Origin: Vanilla planifolia
Taxonomy: Eukaryota; Streptophyta; Magnoliopsida; Asparagales; Orchidaceae
NCBI GenBank assembly: GCA_023846275.1
Contig: CM043870.1
Coordinates: 17,513,357 to 17,577,356 of the forward strand
Length of the DNA stretch: 64,000 nt
Reading direction: 5' to 3'
Positions within the stretch are counted from its first letter, which is position 1; every line of letters begins with the position of its first letter. The notes under the pieces were generated by a model that saw only the letters and a list, made by a program, of their open reading frames with translations, had not been told where the DNA came from and did not search any database. Below are positions 11,936-25,252 of the stretch, piece by piece. The position numbers were made by a program, and so were the translations under genes.

Positions 11936-13220
11936 TTTGTTAATTCTTTCGATCGCTTCTATGTTCCCTCTTTTCATTTTCTTTTCATAATTAGTTTTTA
12001 ATAATTAGTTTATGATGTTTTTATTAATTTGATATAATAATAAACATGGTAAATCATATTGATAAAATAAAATAATGACATTGTTTTTGTTTAATATTAA
12101 GTAAAATAACCTATAATAATCTCTAATTAATTTATTCTTATAATAATATGTATTTTATATTTATAGAATTTTCTAAATATAAAATGTTATTTTACTAAAA
12201 ATTACTAATCTAAAATTATATCCTTAATACGAAATATTATTTATATTTATTATCAAAGTTAAATCATACAAAGAAAATATATTAGGATAATCATTAAATT
12301 TATTATTTAAATAACTTTTTTAATTTTAAGTATGAATAAAATGATATTAAATTTATATTTAAAATATTCTCTATCTATTTTTAATAATCTAAAATAATAA
12401 TGAATCTCGAATATTTTTTATGTCTTATTATTATTAAAAATTATACATTTTTTATTTTTATATTTAATAAATATTATAAGGTTAAATAATAAGAATTTAA
12501 TTTTTATTAAATAAATTTTCTTATTTTTTCCTCTTTATCATAATGTCTCAGATATTGTCTCTTTTTTCTCTCTCCTATTGTCATTCTTTTATCTCTCTCT
12601 TCATTCTTTATCACATTATATTCTTTTTGGCTTCTCTCTCTCTTTTATTCTTCACTATTTTCTCATTTTCTTTCTCTCTCTCTCTCTCTCTGTTTACTTA
12701 TTTATTTATTCGCTGTATCTCATCTATGTTCTCTCTTTTCTTTTTCTTTTTGTTAAATCCTCTCTCATCTCTCTCTATTATTATTTTTCTCTTTATTTTG
12801 CTATTATTAATTTGTGAATTTCTCCCTCTCAGAGAAAAGTTACCTACATCTCCATCATCTCTTTTTCAACACAAGAACTAACAAATCTCTCATATTACAT
12901 AGCTTAATATATAATATGTTTTATAAATATATATCTTTAGTAATATTGATTGAGTAATTAAATTTTATATTTATAAGAAAATTAATATAATAAAATAAAG
13001 TCTTATATGTTAATATCTAGAATATGAACAGTAGCATTATGTATAGTTTTTTTTATTAATTATATATAAAAAATATTAATACTATAAACTATTATGACGC
13101 ATAAAATAATCATAAATATTTTTTTCAAAGTGCATATATTAGATAATTTAGAAAAGTTTAGATGTTGTTCGTAATCTTAACGGGTAACAACACAAATATG
13201 TTTTTTTGTCTTATGCATGC
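11118..13220 (+). repeat. Spacer before 5S locus 6
   Basis: Block A even-type spacer with (CT)14. It shares AATAATCTA (near 12384) and AATATAATAAAA (near 12986) with the spacer at 6670, supporting a two-unit amplification step. Confidence 0.85.
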
Positions 13221-13340
13221 ATGTGCGACCATACCAGCATTATGGCACTTGATCTCATTAGAACTCCAACGTTAAGCATGCTTGGGCGAGAGTAGTATTG
13301 GGATGGGTGACCTCTTGAGAAGTCCTCGTGTTGCACATGT
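13221..13340 (+). rRNA. 5S-like rRNA locus 6, full length with two private changes
   Basis: Position 30 is T instead of G (CACTTGATC), and position 50 is C instead of A (CCAACGTTAAG). Position 30 lies in helix III, where G30 normally pairs with C47, so the helix is weakened. Position 50 is the first base of box A. This is the most altered of the full-length loci and probably the least fit. Confidence 0.88.
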
Positions 13341-14121
13341 TTTTTCATAGAATTCTATTTTCTAATGAATGATAATTTATTTTCACATACTAATGTTAAA
13401 AAAGGTAAATTCTTATAAATGATATTTTATAATTATCATATTTTTAATCAAGTTTTAATAATAACTTTACGACATTATTGTTAACTTCATAAAATAAAAA
13501 ATATGGCACATAATATGATGTAGTAAAATAATAACCTTAATTTAGTTCAATATTGAGCAAAATGGCTTATATGAATTAAAATAAATTAAGGTTAATTTAT
13601 GTTTATAATGGTATATATATGATATGCATAGAATTTTCTCAACATAAAAATATTATATTATAAAATATCAAAAGTATAAAATTATATTATTAATGTTAAA
13701 TATTATTTATATTTATATATAACATATATATCACATCACATAAATATAAAATATTATAATAAAATTATATAGATTATTTATTTATTTTTTTAAGTTTAGG
13801 CATAAAAAAGATAATATTAAATTAATAGTCATAATATTCTCTAAGTATTTTTAATATTCTAAAATAATAATAATCCTCAAAAAATTTTTATCTTTTATTA
13901 TTAAAAAATATTATATTTCATTTACTTTTTATACTTATTAAATTATAAGTTTAATTTTGAAACTGTAATTCTTATTAAATTATTTTTCTATCTTTTTTCT
14001 TTTTATCATGATCGCTCACATATTCTCTTTCCTCTCGATCCTATTATCATCTTATTCTTTCTTTACTTTTTATCTTATTATATTATACTTGGCCTCTCTC
14101 TCTTCTGTCATTCTCTACTCT

Positions 14122-14160
<39 letters not shown>

Positions 14161-15445
14161 TTTGTTAATTCTTTCGATCGCTTCTATGTTCCCTCTTTTC
14201 ATTTTCTTTTCATAATTAGTTTTTAATAATTAGTTTATGATGTTTTTATTAATTTGATATAATAATAAACATGGTAAATCATATTGATAAAATAAAATAA
14301 TGACATTGTTTTTGTTTAATATTAAGTAAAATAACCTATAATAATCTCTAATTAATTTATTCTTATAATAATATGTATTTTATATTTATAGAATTTTCTA
14401 AATATAAAATGTTATTTTACTAAAAATTACTAATCTAAAATTATATCCTTAATACGAAATATTATTTATATTTATTATCAAAGTTAAATCATACAAAGAA
14501 AATATATTAGGATAATCATTAAATTTATTATTTAAATAACTTTTTTAATTTTAAGTATGAATAAAATGATATTAAATTTATATTTAAAATATTCTCTATC
14601 TATTTTTAATATTCTAAAATAATAATGAATCTCGAATATTTTTAATGTCTTATTATTATTAAAAATTATACATTTTTTATTTTTATATTTAATAAATATT
14701 ATAAGGTTAAATAATAAGAATTTAATTTTTATTAAATAAATTTTCTTATTTTTTCCTCTTTATCATAATGTCTCAGATATTGTCTCTTTTTTCTCTCTCC
14801 TATTGTCATTCTTTTATCTCTCTCTTCATTCTTTATCACATTATATTCTTTTTGGCTTCTCTCTCTCCTTTATTCTTCACTATTTTCTCATTTTCTTTCT
14901 CTCTCTCTCTCTCTCTGTTTACTTATTTATTTATTCGCTGTATCTCATCTATGTTCTCTCTTTTCTTTTTCTTTTTGTTAAATCCTCTCTCATCTCTCTC
15001 TATTATTATTTTTCTCTTTATTTTGCTATTATTAATTTGTGAATTTCTCCCTCTCAGAGAAAAGTTACCTACATCTCCATCATCTCTTTTTCAACACAAG
15101 AACTAACAAATCTCTCATATTACATAGCTTAATATATAATATGTTTTATAAATATATATCTTTAGTAATATTGATTGAGTAATTAAATTTTATATTTATA
15201 AGAAAATTAATATAATGAAATAAAGTCTTATATGTTAATATCTAGAATATGAACAGTAGCATTATGTATAGTTTTTTTTATTAATTATATATAAAAAATA
15301 TTAATACTATAAACTATTATGACGCATAAAATAATCATAAATATTTTTTTCAAAGTGCATATATTAGATAATTTAGAAAAGTTTAGATGTTGTTCGTAAT
15401 CTTAACGGGTAACAACACAAATATGTTTTTTTGTCTTATGCATGC
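13341..15445 (+). repeat. Spacer before 5S locus 7
   Basis: Still of the odd block A type by its spacer markers (six As, GTC, TTTAATG, CTCAGAGAAA), with (CT)16. It links blocks A and B. Confidence 0.85.
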
Positions 15446-15565
15446 ATGTGCGACCATACCAGCATTATGGCACTGGATCTCATTAGAACTCCAAAGTTAA
15501 GCATGCTTGGGCGAGAGTAGTATTGGGATGGGTGACCTTTTGAGAAGTCCTCGTGTTGCACATGT
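15446..15565 (+). rRNA. 5S-like rRNA locus 7, full length (T94)
   Basis: Carries C94T (GACCTTTTGAG) inside box C. The change is shared with loci 9, 23 and 25. If G82 pairs with 94 the result is a G-U pair. Confidence 0.9.
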
Positions 15566-16346
15566 TTTTTCATAGAATTCTATTTTCTAATGAATGATAA
15601 TTTATTTTCACATACTAATGTTAAAAAAGGTAAATTCTTATAAATGATATTTTATAATTATCATATTTTTAATCAAGTTTTAATAATAACTTTACGACAT
15701 TATTGTTAACTTCATAAAATAAAAAATATGGCACATAATATGATGTAGTAAAATAATAACCTTAATTTAGTTCAATATTGAGCAAAATGGCTTATATGAA
15801 TTAAAATAAATTAAGGTTAATTTATGTTTATAATGGTATATATATGATATGCATAGAATTTTCTCAACATAAAAATATTATATTATAAAATATCAAAAGT
15901 ATAAAATTATATTATTAATGTTAAATATTATTTATATTTATATATAACATATATATCACATCACATAAATATAAAATATTATAATAAAATTATATAGATT
16001 ATTTATTTATTTTTTTAAGTTTAGGCATAAAAAAGATAATATTAAATTAATAGTCATAATATTCTCTAAGTATTTTTAATATTCTAAAATAATAATAATC
16101 CTCAAAAAATTTTTATCTTTTATTATTAAAAAATATTATATTTCATTTACTTTTTATACTTATTAAATTATAAGTTTAATTTTGAAACTGTAATTCTTAT
16201 TAAATTATTTTTCTATCTTTTTTCTTTTTATCATGATCGCTCACATATTCTCTTTCCTCTCGATCCTATTATCATCTTATTCTTTCTTTACTTTTTATCT
16301 TATTATATTATACTTGGCCTCTCTCTCTTCTGTCATTCTCTACTCT

Positions 16347-16385
<39 letters not shown>

Positions 16386-17670
16386 TTTGTTAATTCTTTC
16401 GATCGCTTCTATGTTCCCTCTTTTCATTTTCTTTTCATAATTAGTTTTTAATAATTAGTTTATGATGTTTTTATTAATTTGATATAATAATAAACATGGT
16501 AAATCATATTGATAAAATAAAATAATGACATTGTTTTTGTTTAATATTAAGTAAAATAACCTATAATAATCTCTAATTAATTTATTCTTATAATAATATG
16601 TATTTTATATTTATAGAATTTTCTAAATATAAAATATTATTTTACTAAAAATTACTAATCTAAAATTATATCCTTAATACGAAATATTATTTATATTTAT
16701 TATCAAAGTTAAATCATACAAAGAAAATATATTAGGATAATCATTAAATTTATTATTTAAATAACTTTTTTAATTTTAAGTATGAATAAAATGATATTAA
16801 ATTTATATTTAAAATATTCTCTATCTATTTTTAATATTCTAAAATAATAATGAATCTCGAATATTTTTTATGTCTTATTATTATTAAAAATTATACATTT
16901 TTTATTTTTATATTTAATAAATATTATAAGGTTAAATAATAAGAATTTAATTTTTATTAAATAAATTTTCTTATTTTTTCCTCTTTATCATAATGTCTCA
17001 GATATTGTCTCTTTTTTCTCTCTCCTATTGTCATTCTTTTATCTCTCTCTTCATTCTTTATCACATTATATTCTTTTTGGCTTCTCTCTCTCCTTTATTC
17101 TTCACTATTTTCTCATTTTCTTTCTCTCTCTCTCTCTCTCTGTTTACTTATTTATTTATTCGCTGTATCTCATCTATGTTCTCTCTTTTCTTTTTCTTTT
17201 TGTTAAATCCTCTCTCATCTCTCTCTATTATTATTTTTCTCTTTATTTTGCTATTATTAATTTGTGAATTTCTCCCTCTCAAAGAAAAGTTACCTACATC
17301 TCCATCATCTCTTTTTCAACACAAGAACTAACAAATCTCTCATATTACATAGCTTAATATATAATATGTTTTATAAATATATATCTTTAGTAATATTGAT
17401 TGAGTAATTAAATTTTATATTTATAAGAAAATTAATATAATGAAATAAAGTCTTATATGTTAATATCTAGAATATGAACAGTAGCATTATGTATAGTTTT
17501 TTTTATTAATTATATATAAAAAATATTAATACTATAAACTATTATGACGCATAAAATAATCATAAATATTTTTTTCAAAGTGCATATATTAGATAATTTA
17601 GAAAAGTTTAGATGTTGTTCGTAATCTTAACGGGTAACAACACAAATATGTTTTTTTGTCTTATGCATGC
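15566..17670 (+). repeat. Spacer before 5S locus 8
   Basis: Block B type with AAAATATTAT near 16632 and CTCAAAGAAA near 17277, (CT)16. The CTCAAAGAAA marker also occurs in the T-type spacers of block C. Confidence 0.85.
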
Positions 17671-17790
17671 ATGTGCGACCATACCAGCATTATGGCACTG
17701 GATCTCATTAGAACTCCAAAGTTAAGCATGCTTGGGCGAGAGTAGTATTGGGATGGGTGACCTCTTGAGAAGTTCTCGTGTTGCACATGT
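17671..17790 (+). rRNA. 5S-like rRNA locus 8, full length (T104)
   Basis: First locus with C104T (AAGTTCTCG), a change found in all regular full-length loci of block C. It appears at the same step as the CTCAAAGAAA spacer marker just upstream, so the two are linked. Confidence 0.9.
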
Positions 17791-18572
17791 TTTTTCATAG
17801 AATTCTATTTTCTAATGAATGATAATTTATTTTCACATACTAATGTTAAAAAAGGTAAATTCTTATAAATGATATTTTATAATTATCATATTTTTAATCA
17901 AGTTTTAATAATAACTTTACGACATTATTGTTAACTTCATAAAATAAAAAAATATGGCACATAATATGATGTAGTAAAATAATAACCTTAATTTAGTTCA
18001 ATATTGAGCAAAATGGCTTATATGAATTAAAATAAATTAAGGTTAATTTATGTTTATAATGGTCTATATATGATATGCATAGAATTTTCTCAACATAAAA
18101 ATATTATATTATAAAATATCAAAAGTATAAAATTATATTATTAATGTTAAATATTATTTATATTTATATATAACATATATATCACATCACATAAATATAA
18201 AATATTATAATAAAATTATATAGATTATTTATTTATTTTTTTAAGTTTAGGCATAAAAAAGATAATATTAAATTAATAGTCATAATATTCTCTAAGTATT
18301 TTTAATATTCTAAAATAATAATAATCCTCAAAAAATTTTTATCTTTTATTATTAAAAAATATTATATTTCATTTACTTTTTATACTTATTAAATTATAAG
18401 TTTAATTTTGAAACTGTAATTCTTATTAAATTATTTTTCTATCTTTTTTCTTTTTATCATGATCGCTCACATATTCTCTTTCCTCTCGATCCTATTATCA
18501 TCTTATTCTTTCTTTACTTTTTATCTTATTATATTATACTTGGCCTCTCTCTCTTCTGTCATTCTCTACTCT

Positions 18573-18611
<39 letters not shown>

Positions 18612-19896
18612 TTTGTTAATTCTTTCGATCGCTTCTATGTTCCCTCTTTTCATTTTCTTTTCATAATTAGTTTTTAATAATTAGTTTATGATGTTTTTAT
18701 TAATTTGATATAATAATAAACATGGTAAATCATATTGATAAAATAAAATAATGACATTGTTTTTGTTTAATATTAAGTAAAATAACCTATAATAATCTCT
18801 AATTAATTTATTCTTATAATAATATGTATTTTATATTTATAGAATTTTCTAAATATAAAATGTTATTTTACTAAAAATTACTAATCTAAAATTATATCCT
18901 TAATACGAAATATTATTTATATTTATTATCAAAGTTAAATCATACAAAGAAAATATATTAGGATAATCATTAAATTTATTATTTAAATAACTTTTTTAAT
19001 TTTAAGTATGAATAAAATGATATTAAATTTATATTTAAAATATTCTCTATCTATTTTTAATATTCTAAAATAATAATGAATCTCGAATATTTTTAATGTC
19101 TTATTATTATTAAAAATTATACATTTTTTATTTTTATATTTAATAAATATTATAAGGTTAAATAATAAGAATTTAATTTTTATTAAATAAATTTTCTTAT
19201 TTTTTCCTCTTTATCATAATGTCTCAGATATTGTCTCTTTTTTCTCTCTCCTATTGTCATTCTTTTATCTCTCTCTTCATTCTTTATCACATTATATTCT
19301 TTTTGGCTTCTCTCTCTCCTTTATTCTTCACTATTTTCTCATTTTCTTTCTCTCTCTCTCTCTCTCTGTTTACTTATTTATTTATTCGCTGTATCTCATC
19401 TATGTTCTCTCTTTTCTTTTTCTTTTTGTTAAATCCTCTCTCATCTCTCTCTATTATTATTTTTCTCTTTATTTTGCTATTATTAATTTGTGAATTTCTC
19501 CCTCTCAGAGAAAAGTTACCTACATCTCCATCATCTCTTTTTCAACACAAGAACTAACAAATCTCTCATATTACATAGCTTAATATATAATATGTTTTAT
19601 AAATATATATCTTTAGTAATATTGATTGAGTAATTAAATTTTATATTTATAAGAAAATTAATATAATGAAATAAAGTCTTATATGTTAATATCTAGAATA
19701 TGAACAGTAGCATTATGTATAGTTTTTTTTATTAATTATATATAAAAAATATTAATACTATAAACTATTATGACGCATAAAATAATCATAAATATTTTTT
19801 TCAAAGTGCATATATTAGATAATTTAGAAAAGTTTAGATGTTGTTCGTAATCTTAACGGGTAACAACACAAATATGTTTTTTTGTCTTATGCATGC
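17791..19896 (+). repeat. Spacer before 5S locus 9 (chimeric)
   Basis: The 5' part carries GGTCTATAT (near 18061), a marker of block C F-type spacers. The part from about 18245 onward carries block A odd-type markers, including AAGTTTAGG, GTC and TTTAATG. This suggests an exchange point between about 18065 and 18245. Confidence 0.75.
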
Positions 19897-20016
19897 ATGT
19901 GCGACCATACCAGCATTATGGCACTGGATCTCATTAGAACTCCAAAGTTAAGCATGCTTGGGCGAGAGTAGTATTGGGATGGGTGACCTTTTGAGAAGTC
20001 CTCGTGTTGCACATGT
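19897..20016 (+). rRNA. 5S-like rRNA locus 9, full length (T94)
   Basis: Carries C94T and C104, matching locus 7 two units earlier. Confidence 0.9.
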
Positions 20017-20797
20017 TTTTTCATAGAATTCTATTTTCTAATGAATGATAATTTATTTTCACATACTAATGTTAAAAAAGGTAAATTCTTATAAATGATA
20101 TTTTATAATTATCATATTTTTAATCAAGTTTTAATAATAACTTTACGACATTATTGTTAACTTCATAAAATAAAAAATATGGCACATAATATGATGTAGT
20201 AAAATAATAACCTTAATTTAGTTCAATATTGAGCAAAATGGCTTATATGAATTAAAATAAATTAAGGTTAATTTATGTTTATAATGGTATATATATGATA
20301 TGCATAGAATTTTCTCAACATAAAAATATTATATTATAAAATATCAAAAGTATAAAATTATATTATTAATGTTAAATATTATTTATATTTATATATAACA
20401 TATATATCACATCACATAAATATAAAATATTATAATAAAATTATATAGATTATTTATTTATTTTTTTAAGTTTAGGCATAAAAAAGATAATATTAAATTA
20501 ATAGTCATAATATTCTCTAAGTATTTTTAATATTCTAAAATAATAATAATCCTCAAAAAATTTTTATCTTTTATTATTAAAAAATATTATATTTCATTTA
20601 CTTTTTATACTTATTAAATTATAAGTTTAATTTTGAAACTGTAATTCTTATTAAATTATTTTTCTATCTTTTTTCTTTTTATCATGATCGCTCACATATT
20701 CTCTTTCCTCTCGATCCTATTATCATCTTATTCTTTCTTTACTTTTTATCTTATTATATTATACTTGGCCTCTCTCTCTTCTGTCATTCTCTACTCT

Positions 20798-20836
<39 letters not shown>

Positions 20837-22121
20837 TTTGTTAATTCTTTCGATCGCTTCTATGTTCCCTCTTTTCATTTTCTTTTCATAATTAGTTTTT
20901 AATAATTAGTTTATGATGTTTTTATTAATTTGATATAATAATAAACATGGTAAATCATATTGATAAAATAAAATAATGACATTGTTTTTGTTTAATATTA
21001 AGTAAAATAACCTATAATAATCTCTAATTAATTTATTCTTATAATAATATGTATTTTATATTTATAGAATTTTCTAAATATAAAATATTATTTTACTAAA
21101 AATTACTAATCTAAAATTATATCCTTAATACGAAATATTATTTATATTTATTATCAAAGTTAAATCATACAAAGAAAATATATTAGGATAATCATTAAAT
21201 TTATTATTTAAATAACTTTTTTAATTTTAAGTATGAATAAAATGATATTAAATTTATATTTAAAATATTCTCTATCTATTTTTAATATTCTAAAATAATA
21301 ATGAATCTCGAATATTTTTTATGTCTTATTATTATTAAAAATTATACATTTTTTATTTTTATATTTAATAAATATTATAAGGTTAAATAATAAGAATTTA
21401 ATTTTTATTAAATAAATTTTCTTATTTTTTCCTCTTTATCATAATGTCTCAGATATTGTCTCTTTTTTCTCTCTCCTATTGTCATTCTTTTATCTCTCTC
21501 TTCATTCTTTATCACATTATATTCTTTTTGGCTTCTCTCTCTCCTTTATTCTTCACTATTTTCTCATTTTCTTTCTCTCTCTCTCTCTCTCTGTTTACTT
21601 ATTTATTTATTCGCTGTATCTCATCTATGTTCTCTCTTTTCTTTTTCTTTTTGTTAAATCCTCTCTCATCTCTCTCTATTATTATTTTTCTCTTTATTTT
21701 GCTATTATTAATTTGTGAATTTCTCCCTCTCAAAGAAAAGTTACCTACATCTCCATCATCTCTTTTTCAACACAAGAACTAACAAATCTCTCATATTACA
21801 TAGCTTAATATATAATATGTTTTATAAATATATATCTTTAGTAATATTGATTGAGTAATTAAATTTTATATTTATAAGAAAATTAATATAATGAAATAAA
21901 GTCTTATATGTTAATATCTAGAATATGAACAGTAGCATTATGTATAGTTTTTTTTATTAATTATATATAAAAAATATTAATACTATAAACTATTATGACG
22001 CATAAAATAATCATAAATATTTTTTTCAAAGTGCATATATTAGATAATTTAGAAAAGTTTAGATGTTGTTCGTAATCTTAACGGGTAACAACACAAATAT
22101 GTTTTTTTGTCTTATGCATGC
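20017..22121 (+). repeat. Spacer before 5S locus 10
   Basis: Matches the spacer at 15566 at every marker I checked, including AAAATATTAT and CTCAAAGAAA, and has (CT)16 as well. The two are very recent copies of each other. Confidence 0.85.
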
Positions 22122-22241
22122 ATGTGCGACCATACCAGCATTATGGCACTGGATCTCATTAGAACTCCAAAGTTAAGCATGCTTGGGCGAGAGTAGTATT
22201 GGGATGGGTGACCTCTTGAGAAGTTCTCGTGTTGCACATGT
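22122..22241 (+). rRNA. 5S-like rRNA locus 10, full length (T104)
   Basis: Carries C104T like locus 8. It is the last locus before the truncated type appears. Confidence 0.9.
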
Positions 22242-23023
22242 TTTTTCATAGAATTCTATTTTCTAATGAATGATAATTTATTTTCACATACTAATGTTAA
22301 AAAAGGTAAATTCTTATAAATGATATTTTATAATTATCATATTTTTAATCAAGTTTTAATAATAACTTTACGACATTATTGTTAACTTCATAAAATAAAA
22401 AAATATGGCACATAATATGATGTAGTAAAATAATAACCTTAATTTAGTTCAATATTGAGCAAAATGGCTTATATGAATTAAAATAAATTAAGGTTAATTT
22501 ATGTTTATAATGGTCTATATATGATATGCATAGAATTTTCTCAACATAAAAATATTATATTATAAAATATCAAAAGTATAAAATTATATTATTAATGTTA
22601 AATATTATTTATATTTATATATAACATATATATCACATCACATAAATATAAAATATTATAATAAAATTATATAGATTATTTATTTATTTTTTTATGTTTA
22701 GGCATAAAAAAGATAATATTAAATTAATAGTCATAATATTCTCTAAGTATTTTTAATATTCTAAATTAATAATAATCCTCAAAAAAATTTTATCTTTTAT
22801 TATTAAAAAATATTATATTTCATTTACTTTTTATACTTATTAAATTATAAGTTTAATTTTGAAACTGTAATTCTTATTAAATTATTTTTCTATCTTTTTT
22901 CTTTTTATCATGATCGCTCACATATTCTCTTTCCTCTCGATCCTATTATCATCTTATTCTTTCTTTACTTTTTATCTTATTATATTATACTTGGCCTCTC
23001 TCTCTTCTGCCATTCTCTACTCT

Positions 23024-23060
<37 letters not shown>

Positions 23061-24345
23061 TTTGTTAATTCTTTCGATCGCTTCTATGTTCCCTCTTTTC
23101 ATTTTCTTTTCATAATTAGTTTTTAATAATTAGTTTATGATGTTTTTATTAATTTGATATAATAATAAACATGGTAAATCATATTGATAAAATAAAATAA
23201 TGACATTGTTTTTGTTTAATATTAAGTAAAATAACCTATAATAATCTCTAATTAATTTATTCTTATAATAATATGTATTTTATATTTATAGAATTTTCTA
23301 AATATAAAATGTTATTTTACTAAAAATTACTAATCTAAAATTATATCCTTAATACGAAATATTATTTATATTTATTATCAAAGTTAAATCATACAAAGAA
23401 AATATATTAGGATAATCATTAAATTTATTATTTAAATAACTTTTTTAATTTTAAGTATGAATAAAATGATATTAAATTTATATTTAAAATATTCTCTATC
23501 TATTTTTAATATTCTAAAATAATAATGAATCTCGAATATTTTTTATGTCTTATTATTATTAAAAATTATACATTTTTTATTTTTATATTTAATAAATATT
23601 ATAAGGTTAAATAATAAGAATTTAATTTTTATTAAATAAATTTTCTTATTTTTTCCTCTTTATCATAATGTCTCAGATATTGTCTCTTTTTTCTCTCTCC
23701 TATTGTCATTCTTTTATCTCTCTCTTCATTCTTTATCACATTATATTCTTTTTGGCTTCTCTCTCTCCTTTATTCTTCACTATTTTCTCATTTTCTTTCT
23801 CTCTCTCTCTCTCTCTGTTTACTTATTTATTTATTCGCTGTATCTCATCTATGTTCTCTCTTTTCTTTTTCTTTTTGTTAAATCCTCTCTCATCTCTCTC
23901 TATTATTATTTTTCTCTTTATTTTGCTATTATTAATTTGTGAATTTCTCCCTCTCAGAGAAAAGTTACCTACATCTCCATCATCTCTTTTTCAACACAAG
24001 AACTAACAAATCTCTCATATTACATAGCTTAATATATAATATGTTTTATAAATATATATCTTTAGTAATATTGATTGAGTAATTAAATTTAATATTTATA
24101 AGAAAATTAATATAATGAAATAAAGTCTTATATGTTAATATCTAGAATATGAACAGTAGCATTATGTATAGTTTTTTTTATTAATTATATATAAAAAATA
24201 TTAATACTATAAACTATTATGACGCATAAAATAATCATAAATATTTTTTTCAAAGTGCATATATTAGATAATTTAGAAAAGTTTAGATGTTGTTCGTAAT
24301 CTTAACGGGTAACAACACAAATATGTTTTTTTGTCTTATGCATGC
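22242..24345 (+). repeat. Spacer before 5S locus 11 (first block C F-type)
   Basis: First spacer with the full F-type marker set: GGTCTATAT, TTTATGTTTAGG, AAATTAATAA, GCC and AAATTTAATA. It has (CT)15. Confidence 0.85.
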
Positions 24346-24424
24346 ATGTGCGACCATACCAGCATTATGGCACTGGATCTCATTAGAACTCCAAAGTTTA
24401 GAGAAGTCCTCGTGTTGCACATGT
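24346..24424 (+). pseudogene. Truncated 5S locus 11 (positions 54-96 deleted)
   Basis: Matches locus 1 through CCAAAGTT (5S position 53), then TA, then GAGAAGTCC from position 97. Forty-three bases are replaced by two, leaving 79 nt. Lost are the 3' part of box A, the intermediate element, box C and most of helices IV and V, so internal-promoter transcription is not expected. Both helix I strands, the upstream region and the T6 terminator remain. The junction with filler TA looks like end-joining repair, and the identical junction in ten loci shows a single origin followed by amplification. Confidence 0.92.
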
Positions 24425-25207
24425 TTTTTCATAGAATTCTATTTTCTAATGAATGATAATTTATTTTCACATACTAATGTTAAAAAAAGGTAAATTCTTA
24501 TAAATGATATTTTATAATTATCATATTTTTAATCAAGTTTTAATAATAACTTTACGACATTATTGTTAACTTCATAAAATAAAAAAATATGGCACATAAT
24601 ATGATGTAGTAAAATAATAACCTTAATTTAGTTCAATATTGAGCAAAATGGCTTATATGAATTAAAATAAATTAAGGTTAATTTATGTTTATAATGGTAT
24701 ATATATGATATGCATAGAATTTTCTCAACATAAAAATATTATATTATAAAATATCAAAAGTATAAAATTATATTATTAATGTTAAATATTATTTATATTT
24801 ATATATAACATATATATCACATCACATAAATATAAAATATTATAATAAAATTATATAGATTATTTATTTATTTTTTTAAGTTTAGGCATAAAAAAGATAA
24901 TATTAAATTAATAGTCATAATATTCTTTAAGTATTTTTAATATTCTAAAATAATAATAATCCTCAAAAAAATTTTATCTTTTATTATTAAAAAATATTAT
25001 ATTTCATTTACTTTTTATACTTATTAAATTATAAGTTTAATTTTGAAACTGTAATTCTTATTAAATTATTTTTCTATCTTTTTTCTTTTTATCATGATCG
25101 CTCACATATTCTCTTTCCTCTCGATCCTATTATCATCTTATTCTTTCTTTACTTTTTATCTTATTATATTATACTTGGCCTCTCTCTCTTCTGCCATTCT
25201 CTACTCT

Positions 25208-25252
<45 letters not shown>

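Larger units (their letters stand above)
1..13340 (+). repeat. Array block A: full-length loci, two alternating spacer types
   Basis: Spacers starting at 4451 and 8897 share one marker set: six As near the start of the spacer, GTC before the first (CT)n, and TTTAATG upstream of the second CT tract. Spacers starting at 2216, 6670 and 11118 share another: seven As, GCC, and CTCTTTTATTC in the second CT tract. The spacers at 6670 and 11118 also share AATAATCTA and AATATAATAAAA. The pattern is therefore a two-unit repeat of about 4.44 kb, built only from full-length 5S loci. Confidence 0.75.
13341..22241 (+). repeat. Array block B: full-length loci, second dimer type
   Basis: Four units form two dimers. 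Spacers at 15566 and 20017 share AAAATATTAT (elsewhere AAAATGTTAT) and CTCAAAGAAA (elsewhere CTCAGAGAAA), and each is followed by a 5S with T at position 104. Spacers at 13341 and 17791 share TTTAATG, and each is followed by a 5S with T at position 94. The dimer period is about 4.45 kb. The set shares markers with both neighbours, as if it were an exchange intermediate. Confidence 0.7.

Noticed and set aside
24287..24493. 68-residue frame spanning each truncated 5S locus
   Set aside because: It is opened by the 41-nt net deletion that joins two frames. It exists only in truncated units and crosses the RNA gene remnant and terminator.
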